Shown in pieces: positions 1 through 12,039 of a DNA stretch of 64,000 nucleotides; positions within the stretch are counted from its first letter, which is position 1, and every line of letters begins with the position of its first letter. Both the position numbers and the translations under genes were made by a program. This DNA is from Ulota crispa (lineage: Eukaryota; Streptophyta; Bryopsida; Orthotrichales; Orthotrichaceae). The DNA lies in contig OY987242.1 of the NCBI GenBank assembly GCA_963920765.1, positions 18,686,002 through 18,750,001 on the forward strand. The letters run 5' to 3'. The notes beneath the pieces were generated by a model. That model was not told the DNA's origin and did no database searches. It saw only the letters and a list, made by a program, of their open reading frames with translations.

Positions 1-581
1 GGTAGGCAGAGGTTAGAAAAAAAGGATGTCCGTAGAAAACCTAAAAAAAAAAGACGAGAATTGATGAATGTATATTTGACGAGAATTTTAAGGCTGAGAG
101 TAACACGGAGCTCAAAAGAGAGAACCTCGCAGTTGAAATTGTGCACTTCTGAAACCCCTACTCCATGCATTCATCAAGCTCAGGATCCGGTCTACCGACT
201 ACGCAACCAACTTTTTGAACGCAGAAACAAAGCAGACTATCAGTCCTGCGCTCGCAGCATCGTTACGAATTTATAGCGTTCGAGACGCTCCTGCTTCGGC
301 AATGACTCGAACAGCTTTCTACGATTTTCGAAGCAGAGCGCAACTATTGCAAGCAAAAAAGCAGTCCAAAATTTAGGATTCTGGAATTGTCGACGGTTCT
401 TCGCTAATTCCTGGAGTAAACCATTCCATCCCGTCTTCTACATAAAGATGGATCCAGAACTATTATCGATCGTATTCCCTCGTGAATCCCAAACCTACCG
501 ACAGCATCCAATACGGATAAATGGGAAAAGACAGACGCAGGGTTTACGACAACATCGTACTAGTGGGAAACAGGAACTCAC

Positions 582-854
582 TTCGACCCGATTCTCACAC
601 TTGAGCTTGAGCTCCTGCCGCTTATTAGACAACCCAATCCGGTACACCAAGATTCCGACTACAATCACCATAGAAGTCGCACACACGACGCACAAGAGCC
701 GCATCCACCAGGATCGCATTAGCGGACTCAGTCGACTCCAGCGACCCGGGATGCGCATCCGCGACGGCCGCGTAACGCCCGTCGTCGTCGTTCTCTCCTC
801 CTCCTCCGACTCCCGCACGGTCTCCATCGCCTCGGCGTGCCGAATCTGCACCAT
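582..854 (-). CDS. Possible coding exon with one membrane segment (partial gene)
   Basis: I do not recognise this protein. Read on the minus strand from the ATG at 854 it gives about 91 residues: an acidic stretch with EEEER, a basic run, then a hydrophobic segment (LLCVVCATSMVIVVGILVY), then a Lys/Glu-rich tail. The reading frame ends in a good donor (GTGAGT, 581-576), so the rest of the gene would lie left of the window. More positive charge before the hydrophobic segment than after it would fit a signal-anchor protein, but that is inference. The frame stays open for about 25 codons upstream of the ATG, so this could also be an internal exon with an acceptor near 880-910. The surrounding sequence is clearly GC-richer than the transposon zone to the right, which supports host gene sequence. 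Confidence is low because no family is recognised and only one exon is visible. Confidence 0.3.
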
Positions 855-1483
855 GCTCACAACCTGCGGCGCTTGTGCGGCGCATATCTCATCAAGGCCG
901 CTGGCAGCGGTGGACCAGACATAAACGCCCTACCATGAGCTCAGTACTCCCCATCTTGCATGCACCGCAAGAATCTAACTGCCCTCACCACACCTCGCAA
1001 TTCCATCACCAAATCTAGTCAGACAGACGTCTAGCCTCCCACCAGATTCAACCTCCGTGCAGGTGCAGAGCTTGGGAGAAACGTGCTAGAGCCATGTCTG
1101 TCTGTGTGTGTGTCTAGGTTAGAATCGACGCTGCTGCCGCGGAAGCATGTCGTCCAATTGCTTGGGGTTGAAAGCCCCGTAGAAAAGGTAGTAAGTTAGC
1201 AGTAGCAATAGCAGGGGCGAGCGATGTCGAGGTCGACGTCAAACACGTGGGATAAATTATATCGGATGGTTAAGCAGGGTGCGTAAATGCCGACAAAAGG
1301 CAATCGCAAGGCACGGCGGAGTCTTCGCTTCTGTGCTGGAGTTTCCAGAAACGTGGTGACTGTATCGAGGACAGTAACTTGCGAAGTGGGACTGGAGAGG
1401 TTATGACCATGCTCATCATTGGTCTGCCAAATAGACTGCCGACGTGGAGGTCTACTGTTATTGCTTCGCCATATTTCAGTTTC
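855..1483. other. GC-richer host sequence, no gene recognised
   Basis: This is the likely upstream flank of the possible exon at 582-854. It contains a 117-codon minus-strand frame (1196-1549) that runs into the transposon starting at 1484, so part of that frame is transposon sequence and I do not call it a gene. The matching host flank resumes at 4227 after the insertion. Confidence 0.4.
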
Positions 1484-2835
1484 GGCTCGGTTTACTGCAC
1501 AAACGTCGATCTGGGCCCCGCCCTCAGACCTTAAAAAAACAATGTTCATGGTTGCCCCTGCCCAGGCCTCAGATCACTCCAGAATGAAACTATCGTCCAC
1601 TTTCATGGGCTCAGCTAATGTCATCCAAGCAAGGGATTATCAGCACAAGAAAATTCAAGATATTTGATATCGGTGTTGTGTTATATTGTATTGCAAACTT
1701 ACAGTGATTATAGGTGCTAAAAAATGCAATGAAAACATTACTTTGCACCAATGAAAAAGTTTTGTGCTAATTATTGCTTTTTTGCTATCCCAAAATTGGT
1801 GTGACTAATTGTTCTATAGTATTTTTTGAAAAAATGTAAAATATTTAGCCAACTTTTTGTACACGAGTTTGGGAGTAGGAGCCCAGATTTCAAGGTTCCA
1901 CTTGATGTTGCCTCATCCTACTAGTGCAATATTCTAACTTCTCACAAAAGCATCATGAGATTTAACTTTGATGAAAGTTTGAAAGCATCCAAATTTACAT
2001 CTGTAAAAAAAGAGTAGCTATCCTCACTACTCAACCGTCTTTTGGCTAGAAAAAAAGCTAAGGCCACTTCATCCAAAATATTTTCACTACTTTGCACCTA
2101 CAATCAAATGCAATAAGAATCTACACAAAAAACATACTTTGTATAGTGATGTTAAAGAAAGTGTTAGTTCCAAATTACTAGGGATTTTATTTGCAAAAAA
2201 TATAAAGGTCTTGACACTACATGAAAACCATGGTCAAATTTACAAAAAGTTGATAAAGATTGTGACCTAATCTACAATTTGCAAATAAAATCCCTAGTAA
2301 TTTGGAACCAACACTTTCTTTAACATCACTATACAAAGTATGTTTTTTGTGTAGATTCTTATTGCATTTGATTGTAGGTGCAAAGTAGTGAAAATATTTT
2401 GGATGAAGTGGCCTTAGCTTTTTTTCTAGCCAAAAGACGGTTGAGTAGTGAGGATAGCTACTCTTTTTTTACAGATGTAAATTTGGATGCTTTCAAACTT
2501 TCATCAAAGTTAAATCTCATGATGCTTTTGTGAGAAGTTAGAATATTGCACTAGTAGGATGAGGCAACATCAAGTGGAACCTTGAAATCTGGGCTCCTAC
2601 TCCCAAACTCGTGTACAAAAAGTTGGCTAAATATTTTACATTTTTTCAAAAAATACTATAGAACAATTAGTCACACCAATTTTGGGATAGCAAAAAAGCA
2701 ATAATTAGCACAAAACTTTTTCATTGGTGCAAAGTAATGTTTTCATTGCTTTTTTTAGCACCTATAATCATTGTAAGTTTGCAATACAATATAACACAAT
2801 ACCAGTATCAAGTATCTTGAATGTTTTTGTCTAAA

Positions 2836-3751
2836 CCCCTAAAGGACCAGACCCCCTTTATTAGAAACATAGCAATTTTGGGTAGGTATCTGTGATTGGA
2901 GTTTTTCATATTTTAGGTTGAAAATTTAACAAAATGTGGGGACAAGGTTTATCTTTCATATGCACTAAATTTCATGGCAATTGGAGTTATGAGTAAAAAG
3001 TTATGGCCTAATATCTTGTTTTTTACATTCGGCAGGCAACCTAGGCAGATTTTTAATAATCACGTTTTTCAAAAACAAAGTTTTTAAATGGGTTTAGGAG
3101 ATTTATGTGAATGTAGGAAGCTTTGAACCATTTTGTTTGGATCAACAAGATGAAAGTTATGAGGATTTTTTGTTTGCAGGCAATTATGGTTTCTCTACTC
3201 TAAAATAAACTTTGAAGTCCTTTATTTTACTCAATTTTCAATATTTTGGAAAAAAGAACAAAACCAAAGGATGAATATTGTTTATGACAACATTATGACC
3301 ATTGGGATTGGCATTTTTCATTTCCATAATTAAATTCTTAACAATTTAGTGTTTTGAATCATTCTCTACTCCTTTTTACTTACTAATTTTTTTTCATGTG
3401 TTATACAACTCCAAATGATTTGAAACTTTTTTAACATGTACTTTACTTAGGTGGAGTAAGGAATTTAGAGAAGCACCACCCACATGGCCTTTTTTCCTTA
3501 GGAATTTCACCTTTTGAAGGGTAGCTGCCCGGTTTTTTCACAAGACGTTTTTGAGTATTCAAACCATTCTAACTTCCAATCCACATCGTGGAAAGCTCTG
3601 AAATTTTTTCCACATCTTCTATAACCATTCTTTTGCAAGATCCTATGGTCGCATATGCATAAAAATGTTTTTGTTTTCAAATTTGGTTGATGCTCTAAAA
3701 ATGGCAATTTTGAAGAGTTTTTGGTGAAAACCTTGCTTGGTCCTTTAGGGG
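2836..3751. mobile_element. TTAA-type element, subfamily B, nested in the foldback MULE
   Basis: The ends are CCCCTAAAGGACC and its inverted copy; the flanks read TAAA on the left and TTAA on the right. It interrupts the right arm of the MULE: the intact left arm shows the pre-insertion sequence, so both boundaries can be read directly. A near-identical copy of similar length lies at 56040-56951. No coding capacity is seen. Confidence 0.75.
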
Positions 3752-3895
3752 TTAATAATCCCTTGCTTGGATGACATTAGCTGAGCCCATGAAGGTGGAC
3801 AATAGTTTCATTTTCAGGTGATTTGAGGCCTAGGCAGGGGCAACCATGAACATTGTTTTTTTAAGGTCTGACAAGGCAGGGCCCAAATCAACGTA

Positions 3896-4206
3896 AGGTA
3901 GGAGCACCCATAAGCATCAATGTCCCCTAACCGTCACTTCTGAAATCTTGAAAAACATGTGGAAGTGAATAAATATAATGACAAGGATGTACAACATGTG
4001 AACATAAAATCTTAAAAATGGTTATGGGTGCAATGGCAATTTGCTCTTTAAAAATTCATAACTTATTTTCAAAATATCCAAATAATACATTTAAAAATAC
4101 AAACTTTTTTTTTCTGTTCTTAATAGGATCTTATAATTTGCTAGCTATTTATTAATAGTCATCATGTTCACAACCCTTGGTTTGACGTTTATGGGTGCTC
4201 CTACCT
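3896..4206. mobile_element. Mariner-like (TA) MITE, AGGTAGGAGCACCC family, copy 1
   Basis: This 311-bp element has terminal inverted repeats AGGTAGGAGCACCCATAA and lies between TA dinucleotides (3894-3895 and 4207-4208). It sits in the right arm of the foldback MULE, and the uninterrupted left arm confirms the insertion boundaries. Related copies lie at 7131-7444 and 55047-55359. A TA duplication points to the Tc1/mariner (Stowaway) type; this is inferred from the boundaries, as no transposase is present. Confidence 0.7.
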
Positions 4207-4485
4207 TATGTGCAGTAAACCGAGCCTTCAGTTTCGCTACTACGCCCTAGGCTCCGGGTTTCGCCCAAACCCGGCGTTTGTTGACTTTCGGCTTCCTAAA
4301 TCCGAACTCTCTAAGTTAGTCTGTACGTCTCCTCGATTGGCTGGTCCCTTTGTCGCATTGTACGCTTTAATGATGTTCCTGTTTTCAATCCAGTCAAAAG
4401 TGTCAACCACTCTCGGTTAACCTCTGCGCGCCCAGGCTATTTTCACCAACTTCAAGATTTTGGGAGACCTACAAGTGCGTTTAAC

Positions 4486-5231
4486 CCCTAAAGGACTGAG
4501 TGTCTGTTCGGGGACAAATGGGATTTTGGGCATGTACATATGTCTAAACTATTTTGTGTGATTTTTTGAAATTTTTATGGAAGATGGGGAATTCAAAGAC
4601 CCGTGTGCACTTTTTTTTTTTCTTTTTTTTTCATTTTGACATTTTTTGAAAAAGTAAAAAATGAATTTCTGATTTTTTTTAGAGATGGGGCAATCCAGGT
4701 AGCCCAAAAAAAATTTTAACATTTACATTTTTTAAAAATAAAAGTCTGATACTGGTTCTTTGAGTTTACATATACATGAGAAGCTTTGAATCACTCATTT
4801 CCAATAAATGAGATGAAAGTTATGAGGACTTTTGGTTAATTGGTAGATATGGAGCCATATCTACCAATTAACCAAAAGTCCTCATAACTTTCATCTCATT
4901 TATTGGAAATGAGTGGTTCAAAGCTTCTCATGTATATGTAAACTCAAAGAACCAATATCAGACTTTTATTTTTTTTAAATGTAAATGTTGAAAAAGTTTT
5001 TGGGCTTCTTGGACTGCCCCATCTCCAAAAAAAATCAGAAATTCATCTTTTACTTTTTCAAAAAATGTCAAAATGAAAAAAAAAAAGAAAAGAAAAAAAA
5101 AGATGTGGTCACGGATCTTCAAATTCCCCATCTTCCATAAAAGTTTCAGAAAATCACACAAAGTAGTTTAGCCATAGGTACATGCCCGAAATCCCATTTG
5201 TCCTCCAAACAGACACTCAGTCCTTTAGGGG
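4486..5231. mobile_element. TTAA-type element, subfamily A, near-perfect palindrome
   Basis: It begins CCCCTAAAGGACTGAG and ends in the inverted copy, flanked by TTAA on the left and TTTA on the right. The two halves, about 370 bp each, mirror each other and meet near 4858. Relatives with the same internal sequence lie at 28869-29588 and 54119-54834, with part-matching copies at 32831-33769 and 49525-50601. Confidence 0.75.
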
Positions 5232-6231
5232 TTTATTGGCAAATTTTTGCCAAAATCTTATCCCAAAAGGCCAGTGGCTACACATTACTAAGAATTTTGG
5301 ATGAAAAACTGGATGAAATCGCCATATCCCTCCCAGAGCAAGAATCCAACTCGTCAGATTTTGGATGAAAGTAGCTTATATTAGTAGTTGTTTGGATGAG
5401 CTTTTGCTTATCATTCATTATTTCCATTTTAGCCAAGTTTTCCTTACCTGCATGCATTATGGGGTGCATGTCGCTCTACCTTGGCAAAAACAAAAATTAA
5501 ACCCTGCTGGGCTACAACTTTTATGCATCGTATCCCAGTCAATTGGATGATCTACAAACAGTGACCTTTGAAAATAGGTGAACATCTACTTAGAATACAA
5601 CTTGCAAATTCTGGGAACAACTGATCATGAAAGATGGGAGATTATAACATTTGATCAAATAACATGGGATGGCAAAATCACCTTTTTTGACAAGTAGTTG
5701 TTATTAACCCCTTAGGGCCGGAGGAGGCAAAAATTGCCTTAACAGATTTGAAATGAAATTTAGGGTGTGTTACCAATTTTGGATCATGGGTTGACCAATT
5801 ACAAACATGTAGGGAATGAAATCTGTTTTCAAGCGCACTTGTCTGATCAAAGTGTGGAATTACAAGCTATTGTAGAGAGAGTGATTCATTGGAAGGGGTA
5901 TCGGGAAACCTGAGTGCTCTAGATAAATCACTGAACAAAACACCAGCAAGAGGATGACGTCACTTGACATCTTTAGGGACCAGGTAAATAGTGCCATGAC
6001 AGCAGCCAACCCAATTATTCTTTGACTTTGTACCCCCTATCCAAGCTGTCTTCAGTTCTTTTAGCATTGCACAATCAAAATCACGAATGTGATGTCACAA
6101 TTCTTTTGAGAAAATACATATTTGTAAATCAATACTATTCAAATGACTTATTCGGTTGGATTTTCTAACCATACAAATCTCCTTTTTCTAAAAATGATCA
6201 AAATTTCATGATTTTTTCCACAATTTATGCA
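5232..6231. other. Intergenic sequence with one orphan TTAA-type end
   Basis: No gene is seen. At 5704-5707 a TTAA is followed by CCCCTTAGGGCCGGAGG, which looks like the left end of another TTAA-type element. I found no convincing right end, so the element is either truncated or its right end has diverged. Confidence 0.35.
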
Positions 6232-6437
6232 CACTAGAAGAAAAACATGCAATAAACAACTACACAACTAAGTCACAACAATTGCATAAACAACTAGAGA
6301 ACATCTACACAATTACAAAATGAGCTCATTTTGTAATCTTCCAGTTGTTGTGCAGTTGGTCACAATTATTGGGCAGTTGTTTGTGCAATTGTTGTGACTT
6401 GGTTGGGCAATTGTTTATTGCTGTTTTTCTTCTAGTG
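6232..6437. mobile_element. CACTA-type MITE
   Basis: This 206-bp hairpin starts CACTAGAAGAAAAACA and ends in the inverted copy, with a 3-bp direct repeat GCA on each side (6229-6231 and 6438-6440). A CACTA terminus plus a 3-bp duplication is diagnostic of the CACTA (En/Spm) superfamily. The inverted repeats continue inward with the CAATAAACAA and GTTGTGCAGTTG-like motifs. There is no coding capacity. Confidence 0.7.
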
Positions 6438-6729
6438 GCATCCTAACCACCCATGCCTTTCCTTCATCAAGTAATATTGTACTACTTTTTCCCAAAATCT
6501 CAAATTCAAAGCCCTTCAACATATATTATGTAAGAAAAGTGCACAATTTCAAAACATGATCCAACAGCAATTAAATGGGTACATCGCTTATCATGCAATA
6601 TTAGGTGAATGGTTTGGCCATAGGGAACAAGGAGTAGGGGCTGCAACAACATTGGAACAAGGAATAAATTTCACATTGTAGAGTAAGCAACCAAGCAAAT
6701 GTTCACAAAAAAGGTTGAGCACACAGAAC

Positions 6730-6885
6730 TTGCCCCACACACATGCGCCCTAACCCAGGAATATGGGGCTCCATTTTTGGGACTGAGGGTCCCGTATGTG
6801 AGAGAGGGCTCTTGCACATATGGAACCCTTAGTTCCAAAAAGGGGGCCCCATATTCCCGGGTTAGGGCGCATGTGCTTGGGGCAA
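6730..6885. repeat. GC-rich foldback hairpin
   Basis: The arms read TTGCCCCA...CACATGCGCCCTAACCC on the left and their inverted copy on the right; the whole 156 bp can fold into one hairpin. It is much GC-richer than its surroundings. The overlapping frames of 60-80 codons on both strands here are by-products of the symmetry. I could not settle a target duplication, so the superfamily is unknown. Confidence 0.6.
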
Positions 6886-6987
6886 CTGCAGTCCCCAAAG
6901 GAAGGATTTTTGCGGCTCTGATGCTGCCTAACCCTTCCTGATTTAGGTAAAGAAGTCACTATTTCAGTGCGGCTGGGCTTCTATTAA

Positions 6988-7542
6988 CCCTTAAGCTCCC
7001 AAGGGGCCAGAATATGGCCTCTCGGTTTTGAAAAATTTCAAGGTTTGACCATTATAATCTTTCAATGGTACCGTGTAAGAACATGTCCCTTTCCGTGGAG
7101 CTCCAAGCATATGTTCCCTACCAATCAATAAAGTAGGAGCACCCATAAGCGTTAGTTTAAGGGTTTTGATCATGATGAGTATTAATAAATAGCTAGCAAA
7201 TTATAGGATCCTATTAGGAATAGAAAAATATTGATTTTGCACTTTTGAATGTATTATTTGGATACTATGAGAATAAGTTGTGAATTTTTAAAGAGCAAAC
7301 TACCATTGCACCCATAACCAACACTAAGATTTCATTTTCACATGTTGTACATCCTTGTAATTACATCTATTCATATTCATAAATTTTTCAAGATTTTAGA
7401 GGTGACGGTTATGAGGACACTAACGCTTATGGATGTTCCTACCTTATAGTTAATTTATGTAAATCTCTTTTAGGTGAAAATTTGATTAGAATGAATTCCA
7501 AAGGGTTTGGGTTTGAACAAACTTATGCTGGGCACTCAGGGG
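6988..7542. mobile_element. TTAA-type element carrying a nested TA MITE
   Basis: TTAA flanks both ends (6984-6987 and 7543-7546). The ends CCCTTAAGCTCCCA and the inverse of CCCCTGAGTGCCCA are imperfect inverted repeats. A 314-bp TA MITE (7131-7444) is inserted inside it, so the remaining element is only about 240 bp. Confidence 0.55.
7131..7444. mobile_element. Mariner-like (TA) MITE, AGGTAGGAGCACCC family, copy 2
   Basis: This 314-bp copy matches the elements at 3896-4206 and 55047-55359 along its length and is flanked by TA (7129-7130 and 7445-7446). It is inserted within the TTAA-type element 6988-7542. Confidence 0.65.
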
Positions 7543-7546
7543 TTAA

Positions 7547-8210
7547 TGTTCATCATGCTTTCCAACACCAGGGATCCATGCCTGAGTCATCAATGCTCAC
7601 TATAATTAACAGACTAGGACACTAGGTTCTTTTCTAGCGTAAATGTTGGATGGTTGGACAGATTATCTCTTGCAAGTTGTCGATTTGAACGTCTCTAACT
7701 GAATCGCGGCAGTTCCTTATTTTAATACGAGCATCATTCAGTTGGTGCCGAAAGCGTATAGTGCATGTCACTGCATGACGCTTACGACCAACAACTCCCG
7801 AATTTGAGCGGCTAGTCTACTGCTCCCTTAAAAAAATTGTATAAAAAACTCGAGACCACCTGGTGAAATTGCTTTTGAGATGATGGATGTACGTGTTGTG
7901 CTTTACTGAGTATTTCTTGTTGGTTTTTAGTGCCATGCACTGCACTATACAGACTGCAAAACGTGGAAAATGCCAAACCTGGCCGAGGCAGCCTGGTTGG
8001 CTACATTTGAGAATGAATTCATCAGTGAATGTACAGTCATACACATGCAGTCTCGGCAACAATTCCTCAAACAAAGTGTCGGTGTTTATCATTCCAGTCA
8101 CTCAGGGACTTTTCCAGACTTGTCGTTGAACGTCACTGCAGCTCGAGCTACATTCATGCCCGTGCATGTTGAAGTAGCTTCTGAAGTGTAATCATTATTC
8201 GTAATTCAAC
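7547..8210. other. Intergenic sequence, nothing recognised
   Basis: This stretch has somewhat more balanced base composition than its surroundings and short open frames on both strands at 7817-8191. None has a recognisable product or clear splice context. I see no gene that I can support. Confidence 0.3.
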
Positions 8211-8458
8211 GCGTTATTCATTAAATTGGGAAAAACAGAGGTACCATTTTGTACTCCACCTTAAACTCAAAAAGTTACCTTAAACTATGTTTGAAGGTAT
8301 TAAATTTAGTGGCTCAAGATTTTTTCCTTTGCAAATTTCTCTTCTCAAGTGAGGGCACATGTACCAAAAAAAACGTTGGAGCATGGATTAAGGTGATCTC
8401 CTTAATCCTTCAGAAGTCCTAAAATATACTGTTTTTCCCAATTTAACAAATAATGCAA
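8211..8458. mobile_element. MITE, ATTCATTAAATTGGGAA family, copy 1
   Basis: The ends TTATTCATTAAATTGGGAAA and a near-inverse copy at 8432-8458 bound about 248 bp. The interior (caccttaaactcaaaaag and later) matches the copy at 9493-9749. Shorter members lie at 51887-52026 and 53469-53614. The target duplication is not clear, so no superfamily is assigned. Confidence 0.55.
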
Positions 8459-9492
8459 ATTATTTGCATTTTTAGTTTTGGTAGCCTCACATTGAGCAAC
8501 GGCTAACCTTCTCTTCATGTCAAAGTAGTAGAGATGTGGACAAAAAGATCTATTCCTCGCTCAAACCCTTCCCATATAGTCAATTCTTCACCAAATCTAA
8601 AACCAATGACATCTTTAAAAAAATTTAGTAAGGAAACGGTATGCATCAAAATTTGAAGAGAAGCTTATTCCAACTTCATGCCTTTAACCCATGTCAAGCG
8701 TAATTTTGCATTATCAAATATGTTTTATTCATCAACTTCTAGTCTTTCACCAACAATTTTTTAGCTTTTAGCAACCTTTTAAAGCTTGAAATTGCCTTGA
8801 CTCAAGCAAGCAACTTGTTGAGAGAAAAAGGGACACAATACACTAAAATTTGACATGAATAAAATTAGGAGAAGTGTTGGTAAATTTTTTGTGAAAAAAG
8901 CATCAATGAAATGACTTTTAAAATCACTACAAATCCACCATCAATTTATCACCAATACATTCTCAATCTATTCTCCAAGCTTTCAATATACATAATTATT
9001 AGTTTCAAATTTAGTGAAATATTAATTGTTTGGGAGGCAATTGAGTGAGGAGTTAATCTTGCTGTCCCCATCTCTACTTTGATATGGTGTTTTCTTTTGG
9101 GTCTAACTTCAAATCCTGCTGCAAAACCTCTTGTTTTGACAAAAACATGCATTCTGATGTAAGGTCATTTCTTTCTCATAATTTTTCTTAGTCCAAGGGT
9201 TTTTGGAACATGTGGGACAAAACCAGAAGCCATAACAATACGCTTATCACCCTTTTCCATTAGCAGTGCATGCCACGCTTTCAAAGCGTTTGGCATGCTA
9301 ATTATTTGTAAAAGAATCGGCAATTGCCAATGCTCTTGTAGAAATTTATGGCCTTTTACTTCATTGATGGATTGATAAGCACCCAAGGCACTTGTGTATT
9401 TTTGTGATGTCACTTTGGTGTAAACAAGATCAGTGGATTATACATCTAGAAAATTGTTCTGTCGTACATTATTTCATTTAAAAGGTGTGAAC
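8459..9492. other. AT-rich intergenic sequence, nothing recognised
   Basis: Short open frames on the minus strand (8949-9152 and 9165-9413) have no recognisable motif, and no splice structure joins them. I see no repeat with clear ends. Confidence 0.3.
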
Positions 9493-9749
9493 GCCATATT
9501 CGTTAAATTGGGAAAATGCGGTTCCCAAATTGAACTTCACCTTAACTCAAAAAGTTATCTTAGATCAGATTCAAAGGTATCATATTTAGTCTGAGCTACT
9601 AAGATTTTTCCCTTGCAAATCCCTCTTTTCAAGTGAGGGCACGTGTACCAAAAAAAACATTGCTTAAACCTAAAATTAGGTTTAAGGTGATCACCTTAAA
9701 TCTTCAAAAGTCCCAAATTTGAACATAGTTCTCAAATTAACAAATATGA
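9493..9749. mobile_element. MITE, ATTCATTAAATTGGGAA family, copy 2
   Basis: It starts GCCATATTCGTTAAATTGGG and ends in a diverged inverted copy. The interior matches 8211-8458, including the segment reading CAAGTGAGGGCAC. Confidence 0.55.
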
Positions 9750-10695
9750 CATTTGTCGTTGCAAATAAGTTGCTATTGTGAATACATTGCATGCATTAAA
9801 AAGCTTGCAAAGATAGTTTATTAAATGCAGTGCTTTTGTAAGTTTTATGAATTTATTTTTAGAAAGGGGTTTGTGATTTGCAATACTCTTGTTTTTTTAC
9901 CTCTAAATGTCCAAGGTACCAAATTTTGATGTTTACAAAACCTCTAAACCTTCCTAAATGCAAAGATGTGGATGTTTAGTTTTTTTTTGTGAAGACGCTC
10001 TAGTTTGAAGTTAGCTTCAATTTTCAATTTGATTGTCCTTCATCTACATTCTAGTTATTTTTGGTGGAAGTTGAATTGCAAGCATGTTTGTTACACATTA
10101 TAAAGTGTGCTAAAAAGTGTCAATGAAGAGCCTATTACAAGTTGCCGCTTTGGAAAAATGGATAGCAGGTTGAAAATAAAATCAAGATCTCCCCCTAAGC
10201 AACAAGGGGCCTTATATAAAAAACTCATTATCTAAAAATATCCAAATGTGTTTTATTGCTAATTTTAATTGGAATATTTTGGTTATACAAGTTTGAATTC
10301 ATCTAAATTTGAATTTTTTTGTTAATAATGATTTTTTGGTCAATAATTGGAGATAAAGTTTCCCTTTGTCTTAGGTGGTAGCTCTTTGATTATTGCATTG
10401 CAAGCTCATTTGCAAAATTGTTGTCATGGATTTGGAAGAGGTCATTAGTTTTTAAATAACAATAATAAATTTTAAATCATCATAAGTGGTAGTTTTCCAA
10501 TTTTGTACTCAAAAGTTACCATTTTGGCATAACATGTTTTGGACAAATGCAAGAAAAAACACTAAATTCCATACTCATCCACATTTAGTTACAAATATCT
10601 TGACATCCACGTGGCTTTTGTGGAATTTATTTGGTAGCACCCATCTAGAAGCCTCAAAGTTCCAGATCTTACAATTACAATTTTCTTTCAATGAA

Positions 10696-12039
10696 CCTTC
10701 AAACGCCGGGCTGGTCACCATGACTAGCCTTGCTATAGTAGTCTAAAAGGCTCTACAATATTTTGGCAAGTGCTTAGTAGTTATACTATTATTTTCTAAA
10801 ATTGTAGAAGTCAAAAATGTATGGTGCCCTCATGAAAATTACAAGAAGGGCAGTTTGGAACCTAACACCGTGTCTCTATATCTTCTCACAATATTTGGGT
10901 TACCCAAAAATACAAGTGCATCTAATGAGGTAATTATTTGCTTTTCATGATGAACCATGTGTTTACAATCACTTTTGAAAAAAATCAAATGAAAATGGAT
11001 TTTTAACCCCTAAAGGACCAAGTGGTTGTTCAACAACCACTTGAGAACTCGGGTAGGGTCATATGGAGTTAATTTTTATTGAATGTTCTCAAAATTGTTA
11101 CACAAGGTGCAAATATGTATCTTCCAAGTGGAAATCTAATTTTTCCCCAATCGAATGCTTGGTTCAGAAGTTATGTTGCCCAAAAGAAATTGGGCAGTTT
11201 GGGCAATTTGAGCATCTTTGGAGAATCTTATGCTAAAACTCTCATCAACTTTTGGAATTTGGCAAGTATGTAACTAAAAAAACATGGTGTACAATTGTCA
11301 AAAAAATAAACAAATTGAGGACTCACATCACATTCTAAAGGGAGCCAAACTTTGTTAACTATGATTGGGAAGCTTCAAGAAAAAAAAAAATCCTCTAACT
11401 TCAAACCCTATTATCTTTCAATCTATAAATCCAAAGCTCTTGAAACTTTTTTCACATATTCCAAATGTTTGTCTCCAACTTTTCACCTTTCAAATTTCAA
11501 ATAAAAGACTTCCTCATTGCACAAGAAATCATGAAAGAATGACTAATGTATTGCCAATTCACTAAACCTCCTTGCATTGGAGGGTGATTTAGAATAAGCT
11601 AGACTCTATATTTGCATCTGAAAAATTTCATGAGTGAACCTAACATCATATACTTGTGAATGGTCAAAAAGCTCAAATTTGTGTAGAGCAAAAATTTTAC
11701 TCTAGGAAGGGTCAAGTCTGCTGACCTTGTTTTGCAAGAATGAAAAAAAGCTATTTTTCTCACTTCAAATGTTATAATCTTACAATCCGCATGGTTAAAT
11801 GGGCTGAAATTCTTTGCACACATTAACTTATCTATTTGACAGACTTTTGTACGGTTGGAATTGAGAGAAAAAGTTTTTATTTTAAATTTTGGGCAATGCA
11901 CTAAAAGTTGACAGTTTCTGATCTTTTTTCTCAAAAAACACCCCTGGTCCTTTAGGAGTTAATTTTGTCATACATGATGTTTTTTTTTGTAGCTGGAGGA
12001 CAAAAAACGTCCTTCTCGGCGTTGAGGGGTTAACAATGA
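10696..12039. mobile_element. TTAA-type element inserted in subfamily H, itself interrupted
   Basis: The left end CCTTCAAACGCCGGG (after TGAA, 10692-10695) pairs with the right end CCTTCTCGGCGTTGAGGGG, followed by TTAA at 12040-12043. Most of its span is the inserted 11007-11958 element; about 390 bp belong to this element itself. Confidence 0.45.
11007..11958. mobile_element. TTAA-type element, innermost of a triple nest
   Basis: TTAA flanks both ends (11003-11006 and 11959-11962). The ends are CCCCTAAAGGACCA and the inverted copy TGGTCCTTTAGGAG. The interior does not match subfamilies A or B closely. No transposase frame is visible. Confidence 0.65.

Larger units (their letters stand above)
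1484..4226. mobile_element. Foldback Mutator-like element with 9-bp target duplication
   Basis: The ends are perfect inverted copies (GGCTCGGTTTACTGCAC at 1484, its reverse complement ending at 4226). They are flanked by the direct 9-bp repeat TTCAGTTTC at 1475-1483 and 4227-4235. Long terminal inverted repeats plus a 9-bp duplication are the hallmark of Mutator-like elements. The left arm is about 716 bp (1484-2199) and the spacer is 2200-2276. The right arm is the same length once two younger insertions are removed (2836-3751 and 3896-4206). No transposase frame is visible, so the element is non-autonomous. Without its insertions it would be about 1.5 kb and almost entirely palindromic. Confidence 0.8.

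Noticed and set aside
6671-6959. Three overlapping frames of 69-80 codons on both strands
   Set aside because: They result from the GC-rich palindrome at 6730-6885, which makes both strands read alike.
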